DNA of 28,424 nucleotides, taken from an uncultured Prevotellaceae bacterium (lineage in GTDB: Bacteria; Bacteroidota; Bacteroidia; Bacteroidales; Bacteroidaceae). The notes beneath the pieces are model-generated. The model was not told the origin of the DNA. It ran no database searches and was given only the letters and a program-made list of their open reading frames with translations. The position numbers and the translations under genes were made by a program. The stretch lies in assembly GCA_946539475.1 (NCBI GenBank), contig CAMNHM010000018.1, positions 1-28,424 of the forward strand. The letters are read 5' to 3'. Position 1 is the stretch's first letter, and the number at the start of each line of letters is the position of its first letter. Below, one piece after another: positions 18,301 to 24,685 of this stretch.

Positions 18301-19076
18301 AAAGCAACACCTGGGGACCCCTCTCGCTCGACCACGTCTATGAGTTCACGGGAGGAGTGTCGATGGCCGTCAGGAGCCTCACAGGAAAAGAGCCCGACGC
18401 GCTGATGGCTGACTACCGCAACCCGCGACGACGCCGCATGCAGGGGCTCAGAGAGGCCATCGACGTTGAGGCGCGCACCACGCTGCTCAATCCCCAGTTC
18501 ATACGCGAGCGCATGAAGGGCGACGAGGGAACGGCGCAGATGTTCGGAGAGTCCTTCCGCAACATCTTCGGATGGAACGTCACCCGACCGTCATCGCTCG
18601 ATCCGCAGCTTTACGGACAGCTCTACGACCTCTACATCGCCGACAGCGAGCAGCTGGGCATCCACGACTTCTTCCGCCAGAAGAATCCTGCCGCCCTGCA
18701 GGCCATGACGGCAGTGATGCTCGAGAGCGCACGCAAGGGATACTGGCAGCCTACCTCCCAGCAGCTGCAAGCCACGCTGAAGCTCCACACCGACATCACA
18801 CGCGAGAGTGGCGCTGCCTGCACCGACTTCGTGTGCAACAACCCGTCGCTGCAGCAGTTCGTGGCAGGCCATCTGCCAGAGCAAGTGGCTCGCGAATACA
18901 ACGACCAGATGGCCAGCGTCAAGGACTCCGAGGTGCCCTCGGCCCTCATCGCCGCCCAGCAGCCCGACGCTGGGCGTAGCCCCCTCCGCTCATGGTGGCA
19001 GTTAGCTGTCGCCGTCATGCTCCTGATGGCCGTCATCCTTACCGTCATAGTCTGCCGCAGGAAAAGACTGCGTTGA
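15351..19076 (+). CDS. cobN: CobN/BchH/HmuS-family chelatase, membrane-anchored at both ends
   Basis: A 1241-residue relative of the large subunit of cobalt and magnesium chelatases. Family blocks include IHFGTHGNLEFTPGRD (His536, His540, Glu544), NIGESIIAKRRSAATLVTYL, LRVFGPANNGYSTGM, VYEFTGGVSMAV and TTLLNPQFIRERMKG. It has an N-terminal membrane segment (residues ~4-22 after MKR) and a C-terminal one (~1215-1235) followed by RRKRLR. By the positive-inside rule both ends are cytoplasmic and the chelatase body is periplasmic. Cytoplasmic CobN needs CobS and CobT, which are absent here. Membrane-bound homologues in Bacteroidota heme operons (HmuS) were reported to remove iron from heme. Chelation or dechelation of a corrinoid or other tetrapyrrole is therefore plausible. 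It is the last gene of the riboswitch operon; a purine-rich GAGGAG/GGGGAG stretch precedes the ATG. Confidence 0.88.
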   Translation: MKRIWILGLAAVLLVGVYAGYRRWMAPTRILVVNALDSQQADIVLSNDSRHIRVDCVDADEISNLDSYDAVVIYARRIFLSDSQVEEVKRAAAQGIPVFTKTLRSNDFVENHNLSEQQVATLQEYFDNDSRQNLRNGLRFLRHLATPWRWGDQDYANPIPALQNVYYHRQYGHYFATADELTAYLRLSGLYHEGSPRLALISGITFPMEGNREHIDTLITMLTQRGLNVFPLTAVGSERERMLHELCPDGIVYMAMGRIGNDTLVSWIHQHDIALYAPFPLSTTHREWMDAGQPLSAGSKNARIVIPEIDGATVPYCVGTQDAGSDGYLQRRAEVERCQLLCEYICRHQALRTKPNSEKRVAIGYFKRPGNDALLASGMEVIPSLYNFLKRLRSEGYRVDGLPSTLDAFTRLVRREGKVLGTYALEAQRRYMHEGHPLWLSRRQYEQWAAEVLAPEKYAEVVSHYGPFPGELLARGDSLAVACLRFGNILLFPQPRPALGDDDYRVEHGVDVPPPHSYLAPYLYVQRGFQADAIIHFGTHGNLEFTPGRDAAMRRQDWSQQLIGPTPHFYYYTTANIGESIIAKRRSAATLVTYLTPPYAESGMSKRYGALHNSVHQALAGAKSQAALRAEIVREGLHRTLGIDSIGTAPLTQDELERIDAHIEELMSERMQGAYYTLGQPYSPEQLQLTAQAITSDASQWADITRRLLASTQAELDNMVSALSGGNIAPAPGGDPVMNDNVLPTGRNMFSINPDNTPDEQAWEDGKRLADETLQRYVAEHGDYPQKVSYTLWAGEFIATGGATIAQVLWMMGVEPLRDSQGRIGQLRLVPACELRRPRVDVLVQVSGQLRDIADSRLKLISEAVRLASEADDSVDDSHCLYRNYVLEDTRRQQQRLQAEGVDAGEASQLAVLRVFGPANNGYSTGMMNYIERSGRWDETSELVDVYLNNMCAAYGDESHWGTAQRDLFANALKGTDIAVQPRQSNTWGPLSLDHVYEFTGGVSMAVRSLTGKEPDALMADYRNPRRRRMQGLREAIDVEARTTLLNPQFIRERMKGDEGTAQMFGESFRNIFGWNVTRPSSLDPQLYGQLYDLYIADSEQLGIHDFFRQKNPAALQAMTAVMLESARKGYWQPTSQQLQATLKLHTDITRESGAACTDFVCNNPSLQQFVAGHLPEQVAREYNDQMASVKDSEVPSALIAAQQPDAGRSPLRSWWQLAVAVMLLMAVILTVIVCRRKRLR

Positions 19077-19142
19077 AGACCTTTCATTCGACAATAAAAG
19101 CAAAAAAACTGTTTTTTGTTTTGTATTGTTCTCACTTATTCG

Positions 19143-19150
19143 TACCTTTG
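19143..19150 (+). promoter_or_regulatory. -7 promoter box TACCTTTG for the cysteine desulfidase gene
   Basis: Exact -7 consensus only 11 nt before the first ATG (19162). The leader would be just a few bases if that ATG is used; the in-frame ATG at 19174 would give a more usual distance. Confidence 0.8.
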
Positions 19151-19161
19151 CAGCACTATAA

Positions 19162-20439
19162 ATGATGACAACTATGATAGATTGTACTACACGTCAGCAA
19201 ATACTCGAGCTGGTGCATCGCGAAGTCGTGCCAGCCATCGGATGCACAGAGCCCATGTGCGTGGCCCTCTGCACCGCCAAAGCCACTGAGAAGCTTGGCT
19301 GCCGCCCAGAGCACATCACGGCACTGCTGAGTGCAAACATCCTGAAGAACGCTATGGGCGTGGGCATACCCGGCACAGGCATGACCGGCCTGCCCATCGC
19401 CATCGCCCTGGGAGCACTCATCGGACGCAGCGAATACCAGCTGGAGGTGCTCCGCGACCTCACTCCCGAGGCTCTGGAGCAGGGCAAGCAGTACCTCAGC
19501 GAGAAGCGCATCGACATCCAGCTGAAACAAGGCATCACAGAGAAACTCTACGCCGAAGTCATCGTCGAGAGCGGACAGCGCAAGGCCAGCGCCATCATCG
19601 CCGGAACGCATACCCACTTCGTCAGCGACATCGCGGAGGTCGGACAACAGCAACAGGCCTCGGAAGCAGAAATCGAGCTTAGCCTCCGACTCGTCTATGA
19701 CTTCGCCACCACGGCGCCGCTCGACGAGATACGCTTCATAGAAGAGACGCGTACCTACAACATGAACGCTGCCCGCGAGGCCCTCAAGGGCAACTACGGC
19801 CACAACCTCGGCAAGACCATCGACCGGCCACTCTCCAAGGGCATCTTTGGCAACAGCATTTTCTGCCACATCATAGCACGTACGGCATCGGCTTGCGACG
19901 CACGCATGGGAGGAGCTATGATACCCGTCATGAGCAATTCAGGCAGCGGCAACCAGGGCATCTGTGCCACCAACCCCGTCTGTGTCTATGCCAAGGAGAA
20001 CGAGAACACCGAGGAGGAGCTCATCCGGGCACTCATGCTCAGCCATCTCACCGCCATCTACATCAAGCAGTCGCTGGGCACGCTGTCGGCACTCTGCGGG
20101 TGTGTCGTAGCCTCGATAGGCAGCAGCGTCGGCATCACCTACCTCATGGGCGGCGGCTACGACCGCATCTGTGCCTCGGTGAAGAACATGATTGCCAACC
20201 TCACCGGCATGATCTGCGACGGTGCCAAGCCCTCGTGCTCGCTGAAGATCACCAGCGGTGTCTCTACTGCCGTCCTCTCAGCCCTGCTGGCGATGGAGGG
20301 TAAGTGCGTCAGTTCCCAGGAGGGCATCGTCGACGACAGCGTCGACCGCTGCATACACAATCTCACCGCCATCGGTGCCAACGGCATGGGACCCACCGAC
20401 GAGATGGTCCTTGAGATCATGACGTCGAAAGGCTGTTGA
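19162..20439 (+). CDS. cyuA: L-cysteine desulfidase (CyuA/YhaM family)
   Basis: Predicted to break L-cysteine into pyruvate, ammonia and sulfide using an oxygen-sensitive 4Fe-4S cluster; serine dehydratase alpha-subunit fold, formerly UPF0597. The 425-residue length fits the family. Family motifs are VPAIGCTEPMCVALCTA (Cys28), GIPGTGMTGLPIAIALG, GGAMIPVMSNSGSGNQGI and GMICDGAKPSCSLKI, which supply the conserved cluster cysteines. The first ATG is used here, but because of the very close promoter the start may be Met5 (19174), giving 421 residues. It has its own promoter, so it is not part of the B12 operon; it converges on the PrsW gene 25 nt downstream. Confidence 0.93.
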   Translation: MMTTMIDCTTRQQILELVHREVVPAIGCTEPMCVALCTAKATEKLGCRPEHITALLSANILKNAMGVGIPGTGMTGLPIAIALGALIGRSEYQLEVLRDLTPEALEQGKQYLSEKRIDIQLKQGITEKLYAEVIVESGQRKASAIIAGTHTHFVSDIAEVGQQQQASEAEIELSLRLVYDFATTAPLDEIRFIEETRTYNMNAAREALKGNYGHNLGKTIDRPLSKGIFGNSIFCHIIARTASACDARMGGAMIPVMSNSGSGNQGICATNPVCVYAKENENTEEELIRALMLSHLTAIYIKQSLGTLSALCGCVVASIGSSVGITYLMGGGYDRICASVKNMIANLTGMICDGAKPSCSLKITSGVSTAVLSALLAMEGKCVSSQEGIVDDSVDRCIHNLTAIGANGMGPTDEMVLEIMTSKGC

Positions 20440-20464
20440 CATGACATCCTTTCGATGAGGCATT

Positions 20465-21178
20465 TCACAACGGCCTGCCGTCTCTGTCACGCTCCAGCTG
20501 AGCCATAATCTTATTACTGGCAAACTTATGCATCCTGATGCAGAAGAATATCAGGATGAGCATCGACACGCCCCCTACCATCTCGCTGACGATGCCCGAC
20601 ATCGCCAGCGTGTCGTAGACGCCATGCGCCAGCACCGGCACGAGCAGCACGCAGGCCGCAGTGCGCGGGGAACGGTCTACAAAATGATACATCGAATAGT
20701 AGTACCCCATCAGCACGGCAAAGGCATAATGGCCTGGCACGGCCAGCAGCGCCCTCCCTATGGCCACCGACTGCCACTCATCGCCCACGCTGAACAGATA
20801 GCTGATGTTCTCCAGAGAGGCGAATCCCAGTCCCACGCATACGGCATATACGATGCCGTCGAAGTGCTCGTCGAAAAACGGGTTGCGCCTCAGTATCAGC
20901 CATAGCGCCAACAGCTTGAAACTCTCCTCCGGCACTGCCGCCACAAGGAACGCGTCAAGTGTCGTCTCCACAAGGTTCGTCGCCTCGGTCACATCTCCGA
21001 AGAGAACTGCCGAGATGGCACCCTCCACAAGAGCCACAGGGAAGCATATCGCCACCCCATAGAAGAAAGCCTTTTTCAGCAATGACGTAGGCTCCGGCTG
21101 TGGGTCTTTCCTCAGTATATATACGAACAGCACAGCTGCCGGCAGCAAGCCCGCTGCAAGGATGATGAGGGTGTTCAT
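20465..21178 (-). CDS. prsW: PrsW-family intramembrane metalloprotease
   Basis: A 237-residue multi-pass membrane protein. Family motifs are AAVPEESFKLLAL (tandem Glu), GLGFASLENISYLF, GHYAFAVLMGYYY and a His in VPVLAHGVYDTLAM. These Glu and His residues form the presumed metal site of the PrsW / CPBP (Abi) superfamily. In Bacillus PrsW starts regulated cleavage of an anti-sigma factor. The substrate here is unknown and no anti-sigma gene is adjacent. It starts 9 nt after the 188-residue gene, so the two are likely co-transcribed. Confidence 0.9.
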   Translation of the reverse strand: MNTLIILAAGLLPAAVLFVYILRKDPQPEPTSLLKKAFFYGVAICFPVALVEGAISAVLFGDVTEATNLVETTLDAFLVAAVPEESFKLLALWLILRRNPFFDEHFDGIVYAVCVGLGFASLENISYLFSVGDEWQSVAIGRALLAVPGHYAFAVLMGYYYSMYHFVDRSPRTAACVLLVPVLAHGVYDTLAMSGIVSEMVGGVSMLILIFFCIRMHKFASNKIMAQLERDRDGRPL

Positions 21179-21187
21179 AGTCTGTAA

Positions 21188-21754
21188 TCACATTTTGAAA
21201 CCAAGAAATTCCTTCAGCCCTTCGGCAGCCTCCAGGTCAGCCCTTGAAACGTAGAACGAACCTGGGGAGACCAAGTCGAGGTACTTGTCGAGAAACGCCT
21301 CCCAAGGCAGCTTGAGATAAGAGCGGGGTATGAAGAATGTCCTCGAACCGCCTGCCGAACGGTTGCCGGCCTGTACGTAGGCCGAATAGCCGCCCAGCTC
21401 ATGCTTCTGAATCCGATAGATCTCCAGATACCAGTCGCCACTGCATCTGCAAGATGCCGGCACGTCGAAGGTCTCCTTCACGGGGTTCGCATGCTCCAGC
21501 TCCCAGTCGTGACCGCTGGCAAGCAGGCAGAGAAACCCGTCGCAGTCCACATCCTTCGTGTACGGCTTTAGCGTACCGTCATACCGAAAGGAATAGGACA
21601 CGTACTGATAGTCGTCTCCCATTTTCTCGATGCCGTAGCAAGTGTGCTCCGCAATCATATCCCTCGTTGCCCAAGGGAATTCCTCCTTCATCAGTTCAAA
21701 TGCCTTGTCGATATAGGCATCCAGCTCATAGCCGTACGGAAATTTCTCGGTCAT
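21188..21754 (-). CDS. Hypothetical soluble protein, function unknown
   Basis: A 188-residue protein I do not recognise. It begins MTEKFPYGYELDAYIDKAFE and has no signal peptide or membrane segment. It holds several cysteines (AEHTCYG, VDCDGFLCLL, ASCRCSG) and an aromatic-rich middle. Start and expression are supported by a TATCTTTG promoter box about 30 nt upstream. The 9-nt spacing to prsW implies one operon, so it could be a partner or regulator of the protease; this is context only. Confidence 0.8.
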   Translation of the reverse strand: MTEKFPYGYELDAYIDKAFELMKEEFPWATRDMIAEHTCYGIEKMGDDYQYVSYSFRYDGTLKPYTKDVDCDGFLCLLASGHDWELEHANPVKETFDVPASCRCSGDWYLEIYRIQKHELGGYSAYVQAGNRSAGGSRTFFIPRSYLKLPWEAFLDKYLDLVSPGSFYVSRADLEAAEGLKEFLGFKM

Positions 21755-21784
21755 AGCACGATCGCTTTACTTCTTTTGACGCTG

Positions 21785-21792
21785 CAAAGATA
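21785..21792 (-). promoter_or_regulatory. -7 promoter box TATCTTTG for the hypothetical-prsW operon
   Basis: TAnnTTTG match on the minus strand, about 30 nt before the ATG at 21754; divergent from the box at 21857-21864. Confidence 0.72.
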
Positions 21793-21856
21793 CTGCAAAT
21801 TATCGAAAAAACGAAGAAAAGTTGGTGTTCACCGCTCTTTTTTGAAAGAAATTGAT

Positions 21857-21864
21857 TAATTTTG
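21857..21864 (+). promoter_or_regulatory. -7 promoter box TAATTTTG for the BASS transporter
   Basis: TAnnTTTG match 34 nt before the ATG at 21899; the upstream sequence is AT-rich. Confidence 0.65.
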
Positions 21865-21898
21865 CCCCCTGAAATAATGAAGATTGACTTTTGAGGCC

Positions 21899-22831
21899 AT
21901 GCTGAAGAAACTCTGTCACTACATCTCTGACTACATGGGCATACTGGTGCTTGCTGCGGCATTACTGGCACTGGCATTCCCAGACGTACTCGCAAAGGTG
22001 CGTCCGACGGTGATCAATTATCTGCTGGGCGTGGTGATGTTTGGCATGGGACTGACCCTCAACCTCCAGGATTTCAAGATCGTCTTCAGCCGTCCGAAGG
22101 ATGTCGTCATAGGCTGTCTGGCCCAGTTCACCGTGATGCCGCTACTGGCATGGAGCTTGGCTCGCCTGTTCCAGCTCGACGAGGCACTGGCGCTGGGCGT
22201 GGTGCTGGTAGGCTGCTGTCCTGGCGGTACTGCCTCCAACGTGATCACCTATCTGGCCAAGGGCGACCTCGCACTCTCCGTCGGGATGACAGGAGTGTCC
22301 ACGCTGTTGGCTCCGCTGCTGACTCCGCTGCTGACGTGGGCCCTGGCCGGCAAGAGCGTCGATGTGGATGTGGTGAGCATGTTCCTGAGCATTCTCTGGG
22401 TGGTCATACTGCCCATCGTCATCGGCCTGCTGGTCAAGGGGCTTTGGCCAGAGTTCACGCACCGAGCTACCGACTATCTCCCCGCGTTCTCCTCCGTTGC
22501 CATTGCCCTGATTGTGGCCATCATTATCGCAGCAAATGCCGGCAAGCTGCTCGCCGGCGGTCTGCTGATAGTCGTCGTGGTCATGCTCCACAATGTCTGT
22601 GGCCTGAGTCTAGGCTATTTGATTGGACGGATGCTGCGACTGTCTGAGCCAAAGAAGCGAGCCATATCCATCGAGGTCGGCATGCAGAACTCAGGACTGG
22701 CTAGCAGCCTGGCAACGATCCATTTCGCTGCCTATCCGCTGGCCACCATCCCAGGAGCCATATTCAGCGTGTGGCACAACCTCTCCGGTGCTGCCGTAGC
22801 TTATCTTTATCGAAGGAAAGACACTCCATGA
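21899..22831 (+). CDS. Bile acid:sodium symporter family (BASS) transporter
   Basis: A 310-residue inner-membrane protein with about nine to ten hydrophobic segments. Family motifs are MFGMGLTLNLQDFKIVF, VGCCPGGTASNVITYLAKGD, LLAPLLTPLLTW and ISIEVGMQNSGLASSLA, which cover the crossed-helix substrate and sodium site. Bacterial BASS members move bile acids, pantothenate or organic anions with sodium; the substrate is not readable here. Start ATG 21899 (MLKKLCHYISDYMGI) is preferred over an upstream TTG. It is monocistronic and precedes the degraded segment. Confidence 0.92.
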   Translation: MLKKLCHYISDYMGILVLAAALLALAFPDVLAKVRPTVINYLLGVVMFGMGLTLNLQDFKIVFSRPKDVVIGCLAQFTVMPLLAWSLARLFQLDEALALGVVLVGCCPGGTASNVITYLAKGDLALSVGMTGVSTLLAPLLTPLLTWALAGKSVDVDVVSMFLSILWVVILPIVIGLLVKGLWPEFTHRATDYLPAFSSVAIALIVAIIIAANAGKLLAGGLLIVVVVMLHNVCGLSLGYLIGRMLRLSEPKKRAISIEVGMQNSGLASSLATIHFAAYPLATIPGAIFSVWHNLSGAAVAYLYRRKDTP

Positions 22832-22897
22832 GACAGCAGCCAAAAGCCGGGTGTCCCATCCGTCAAGTTATGGCCTTTCATGATTTTGGGCCTTTTC

Positions 22898-23213
22898 TCA
22901 TGCTTCCTCCCGCATCATTCTGCGCTTTTCGCCGTCCTTCATCTCCTGAAATTTTACTAGTACGCGACACTCTGTGTCAATGTAGGCAGAGATGTTCACT
23001 TCGTCATTATCCTCCATGCCGAAGCCATTTGGCACATGACATACGGCCAATTTGAAAATGGGTACTTTCGCTGCTGGATTGGGGAAATCCGGATGTTGAT
23101 AAACATGGCTATGGGGATGCGGGAGAGGGACTTCCGTTACATGTGCTGGAGGATGGTGAATGGCATCATTGAGGCGGCTGAGAGCATGGAAGGGGACATC
23201 ATCAATGCGGAGT
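22898..23213 (-). pseudogene. Open minus-strand frame, possible 3' gene remnant
   Basis: A minus-strand frame without a convincing start runs about 105 codons to the TGA at 22898-22900. Its last ~40 residues look protein-like (MEDNDEVNISAYIDTECRV, then a charged KDGEKRRMMREEA), while the upstream half is His/Pro-rich and looks like the shadow of the plus-strand frame at 23036-23242. It may be the C-terminal end of a deleted gene. I recognise no family. The 200 nt between the BASS gene and 23036 hold nothing else I can identify. Confidence 0.25.
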
Positions 23214-23242
23214 ACGAATCACTGAAAAAACGTAACAGATGA
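23036..23242 (+). CDS. Small hypothetical protein coupled to ATPase remnant
   Basis: A 68-residue frame beginning MTYGQFENGYFRCWIGEIRM and continuing with amphipathic, acidic helices (MVNGIIEAAESMEGDI, YESLKKRNR). Its TGA overlaps the ATG of the next frame as ATGA, typical of coupled genes. There is no visible promoter, so it may itself be a relic of the decayed module. I do not recognise a family. Confidence 0.4.
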   Translation: MTYGQFENGYFRCWIGEIRMLINMAMGMRERDFRYMCWRMVNGIIEAAESMEGDIINAEYESLKKRNR

Positions 23243-23763
23243 TGACGGTGAATGCTGAGGCTGCCGCCCTGATGGCTGAGGACGTGCGGCAGGCGACGAT
23301 GAGGCAGGAGGAGCAGCAGCGGGCACTGGAGACGGCACTTGCAGCTGGAGAGGTTGGAGAGGCGGCGCATCACGCCCGACACGGAGCTGCCGAAGATGGA
23401 CTTCCTGTTCCTGCTCTTCCACAAACCTTGTTTCCCGCGTGGGGAGCTGGTGGCACTGAGCGGCAAGGCGAAAGTGGCAAGACATTCGTCAGCAGCATCC
23501 TAATGGCCCTCTGCTTCCGCATCCAGGTGGTCTCCTTCGAACGGATCGAGCGGCTGCCGATGCTGGAGGTGGCTGTGCACCACTGCCAGCCCGACCTGGT
23601 GATCCTCGACGGGGTGCGCGATCAGGTGGCTGACATCAACGACGGCATCACGGTACAGGACTGCATCGAGCGGCTGATGGCACATGGCGCGAGCTGCAGC
23701 TACCTTTCTGAACAGGAAGCCGGTGACGATAGTGACGATAAGATTTGCAACTTTCCCTTATAG
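23239..23763 (+). pseudogene. Frameshifted RecA-like/AAA ATPase remnant
   Basis: Pieces of a P-loop ATPase are spread over two frames. The first ~33 codons from ATG 23239 are in frame 1. The next block (about 23350-23470: RITPDTELPKMDFLFLLFHK, then PRGELVALSGKAK) is in frame 2. Around 23468-23475 one base appears lost, so the Walker A that should read LSGKAKSGKTFV is split and SGKTFVSSILMALCF continues in frame 1. A spacer expected before the Walker B-like PDLVILDGVRDQVADINDG also seems deleted, and the C-terminus ends soon after IERLMAHG. Such ATPases (RepA/RecA-like) occur in Bacteroidales accessory and mobile modules. It is clearly not functional as read. Confidence 0.7.
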
Positions 23764-23837
23764 GAAATTATTTACTCCCGACTTAAATGTTTTTCCTTTA
23801 TACGAAAGTTGTATTTTCTATCGTCACTATCGTCACC
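23722..23837. repeat. Large imperfect inverted repeat, 46-bp arms
   Basis: Left arm 23722-23767 and right arm 23792-23837 are symmetric around a 24-nt AT-rich loop. The outer 19 bp are perfect (GGTGACGATAGTGACGATA at 23722-23740 against its complement at 23819-23837). A 7-nt mostly mismatched spacer on each side leads to a perfect CAACTTTC / GAAAGTTG (23748-23755 with 23804-23811), then a partly matching inner part ending GGAAA / TTTCC. In all about 37 of 46 positions match. The outer arm is itself a near-direct repeat of GTGACGATA. It lies between the ATPase relic and the DUF4248-like relic. Possible roles are a transcript-end hairpin, cruciform or replication/recombination site. Confidence 0.85.
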
Positions 23838-23894
23838 AGGCATCAAAAGCGGCATTCGCAAGCATACTCTTTCCACTTCATAAACCATATAGTC

Positions 23895-23927
23895 AGACAA
23901 CGCAAGTATACCAATTAGACAACGCAA
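23895..23927 (+). repeat. Two direct repeats AGACAACGCAA, 22 bp apart
   Basis: AGACAACGCAA at 23895-23905 and again at 23917-23927, start to start 22 bp, just upstream of the ATG at 23941. Could be a two-site operator on one face of the helix, or a relic of a longer array. Confidence 0.6.
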
Positions 23928-23940
23928 ACAATATAGTTAT

Positions 23941-24122
23941 ATGAAGACAATGACAAGGACACAGATGGCCCGTTGCACAGGGGAATGCCCGAAGATCTTC
24001 TCCGCGTGGCTGAAGTCTCATCAGGAGGAGCTCACACGCATGGGCTACCCGCCCGGCGCTGCATCCCGCCCAACGTGGTACAATGGATGTGCGAGACGTT
24101 CGTCATTGACATAGGGCCGTAG
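23941..24122 (+). pseudogene. Frameshifted DUF4248-like gene
   Basis: ATG 23941 opens a frame encoding MKTMTRTQMARCTGECPKIF and a helix ending LTRMGYPPG, resembling the N-terminal two thirds of DUF4248 proteins. After about 24056 that frame degenerates and stops at 24112-24114. The neighbouring frame gives IPPNVVQWMCETFVIDIGP and a stop at 24120-24122, which fits the DUF4248 C-terminus (a Pro-x-x-Val block and a terminal Gly-Pro). A single-base frameshift explains both. DUF4248 genes typically sit beside HU-like and amidase genes in Bacteroidales accessory modules. Confidence 0.5.
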
Positions 24123-24221
24123 AAAGATTAAGCGGCATTAAGTGGAAACAACCGGACCAACACACCATAACCGGAAAGCAGTCTGGCGGAATGTCGTGCC
24201 TTTGCATCAGCAAGTGAAGGA

Positions 24222-24340
24222 GAGATACGTTCTGAAGGCTCGAGAGATACGTCCAGAGGCGCCGAGAGATACGTTCTGAAGGCTCGAGAGATACGTCCAG
24301 AGGCGCTGTGAGATACGTTCTGAAGGCTCGAGAGATACGT
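24222..24340 (+). repeat. 22-bp iteron-like array (6 copies of GAGATACGT)
   Basis: GAGATACGT starts at 24222, 24244, 24266, 24288, 24310 and 24332: six copies at exactly 22-bp intervals. The 13-nt spacers alternate between TCTGAAGGCTCGA and CCAGAGGCGC plus three variable bases, giving a 44-bp higher-order unit. Since 22 and 44 are not multiples of 3, this is not a protein-coding repeat. The 22-bp period (about two helical turns) is that of plasmid iterons, but no rep gene is intact nearby. The preceding ~100 nt (24123-24221) contain nothing I can identify. Confidence 0.9.
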
Positions 24341-24664
24341 CCTCCCTTCCGACACTGCAAAGAGGACGGCAACATCCTCCCCGGAAGGCCGGAGCAGTAT
24401 GCCGGAGCCCACGTGAAGAACCTCAACGACCACGCCATCGGCATCTGCTATGCAGGCGGTGTGGCCGAAGACGGCAAGACTCCCATGGACACCCGCACCG
24501 AAGCCCAAAAACGTGCACTCGCACATCTGCTGCAGGTGCTTCACGCCCAGTATCCACTGGCCACGCTCCATGGTCACCGCGAGTTTACCAACAAGGCCTG
24601 CCCCTCGTTCGACTGCCACGAGTATGACTCGATCTTCCGTCTGCCCGGCCCTGCGCCCGCTTGA
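24341..24664 (+). pseudogene. N-acetylmuramoyl-L-alanine amidase, N-terminally truncated
   Basis: About 107 codons carry the C-terminal two thirds of an Amidase_2/PGRP-like peptidoglycan amidase: EDGNILPGRPEQYAGAHV, DHAIGICYAGGVAEDG, DTRTEAQKRALAHLL and HGHREFTNKACPSFDC. The last block holds the second zinc His and the zinc Cys. The N-terminal part with the first zinc His (IHCS-type block) is absent; the frame instead runs back into the 22-bp repeat array. Without the first zinc ligand and any start of its own it should be inactive. Such amidases usually close the DUF4248/HU accessory module in Bacteroidales; no HU gene is left here. Confidence 0.75.
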
Positions 24665-24685
24665 CATCCTTCAGCAACAATAGGA

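Noticed and set aside
16524..18335. A 603-codon open frame antisense to the CobN-like gene
   Set aside because: It mirrors a GC-rich real gene with strong family motifs; its product has no recognisable domain and a His/Val/Leu-rich shadow composition.
19090..19135. Terminator after the CobN-like gene
   Set aside because: The A-run/T-run pair around 19107-19123 can pair but has almost no GC, so I do not call it a terminator.
23722..23837. Terminal inverted repeats of an insertion sequence
   Set aside because: Only 24 nt lie between the arms, with no transposase and no flanking target duplication seen.
24222..24340. CRISPR array
   Set aside because: The repeated core is only 9 bp with 13-nt spacers that themselves repeat, and there are no cas genes.
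24128..24667. Minus-strand protein with repeated Arg-Thr-Tyr-Leu-Ser-like peptides across the 22-bp array
   Set aside because: The 22- and 44-bp periods shift the frame at every unit, and the plus strand carries a recognisable amidase domain.
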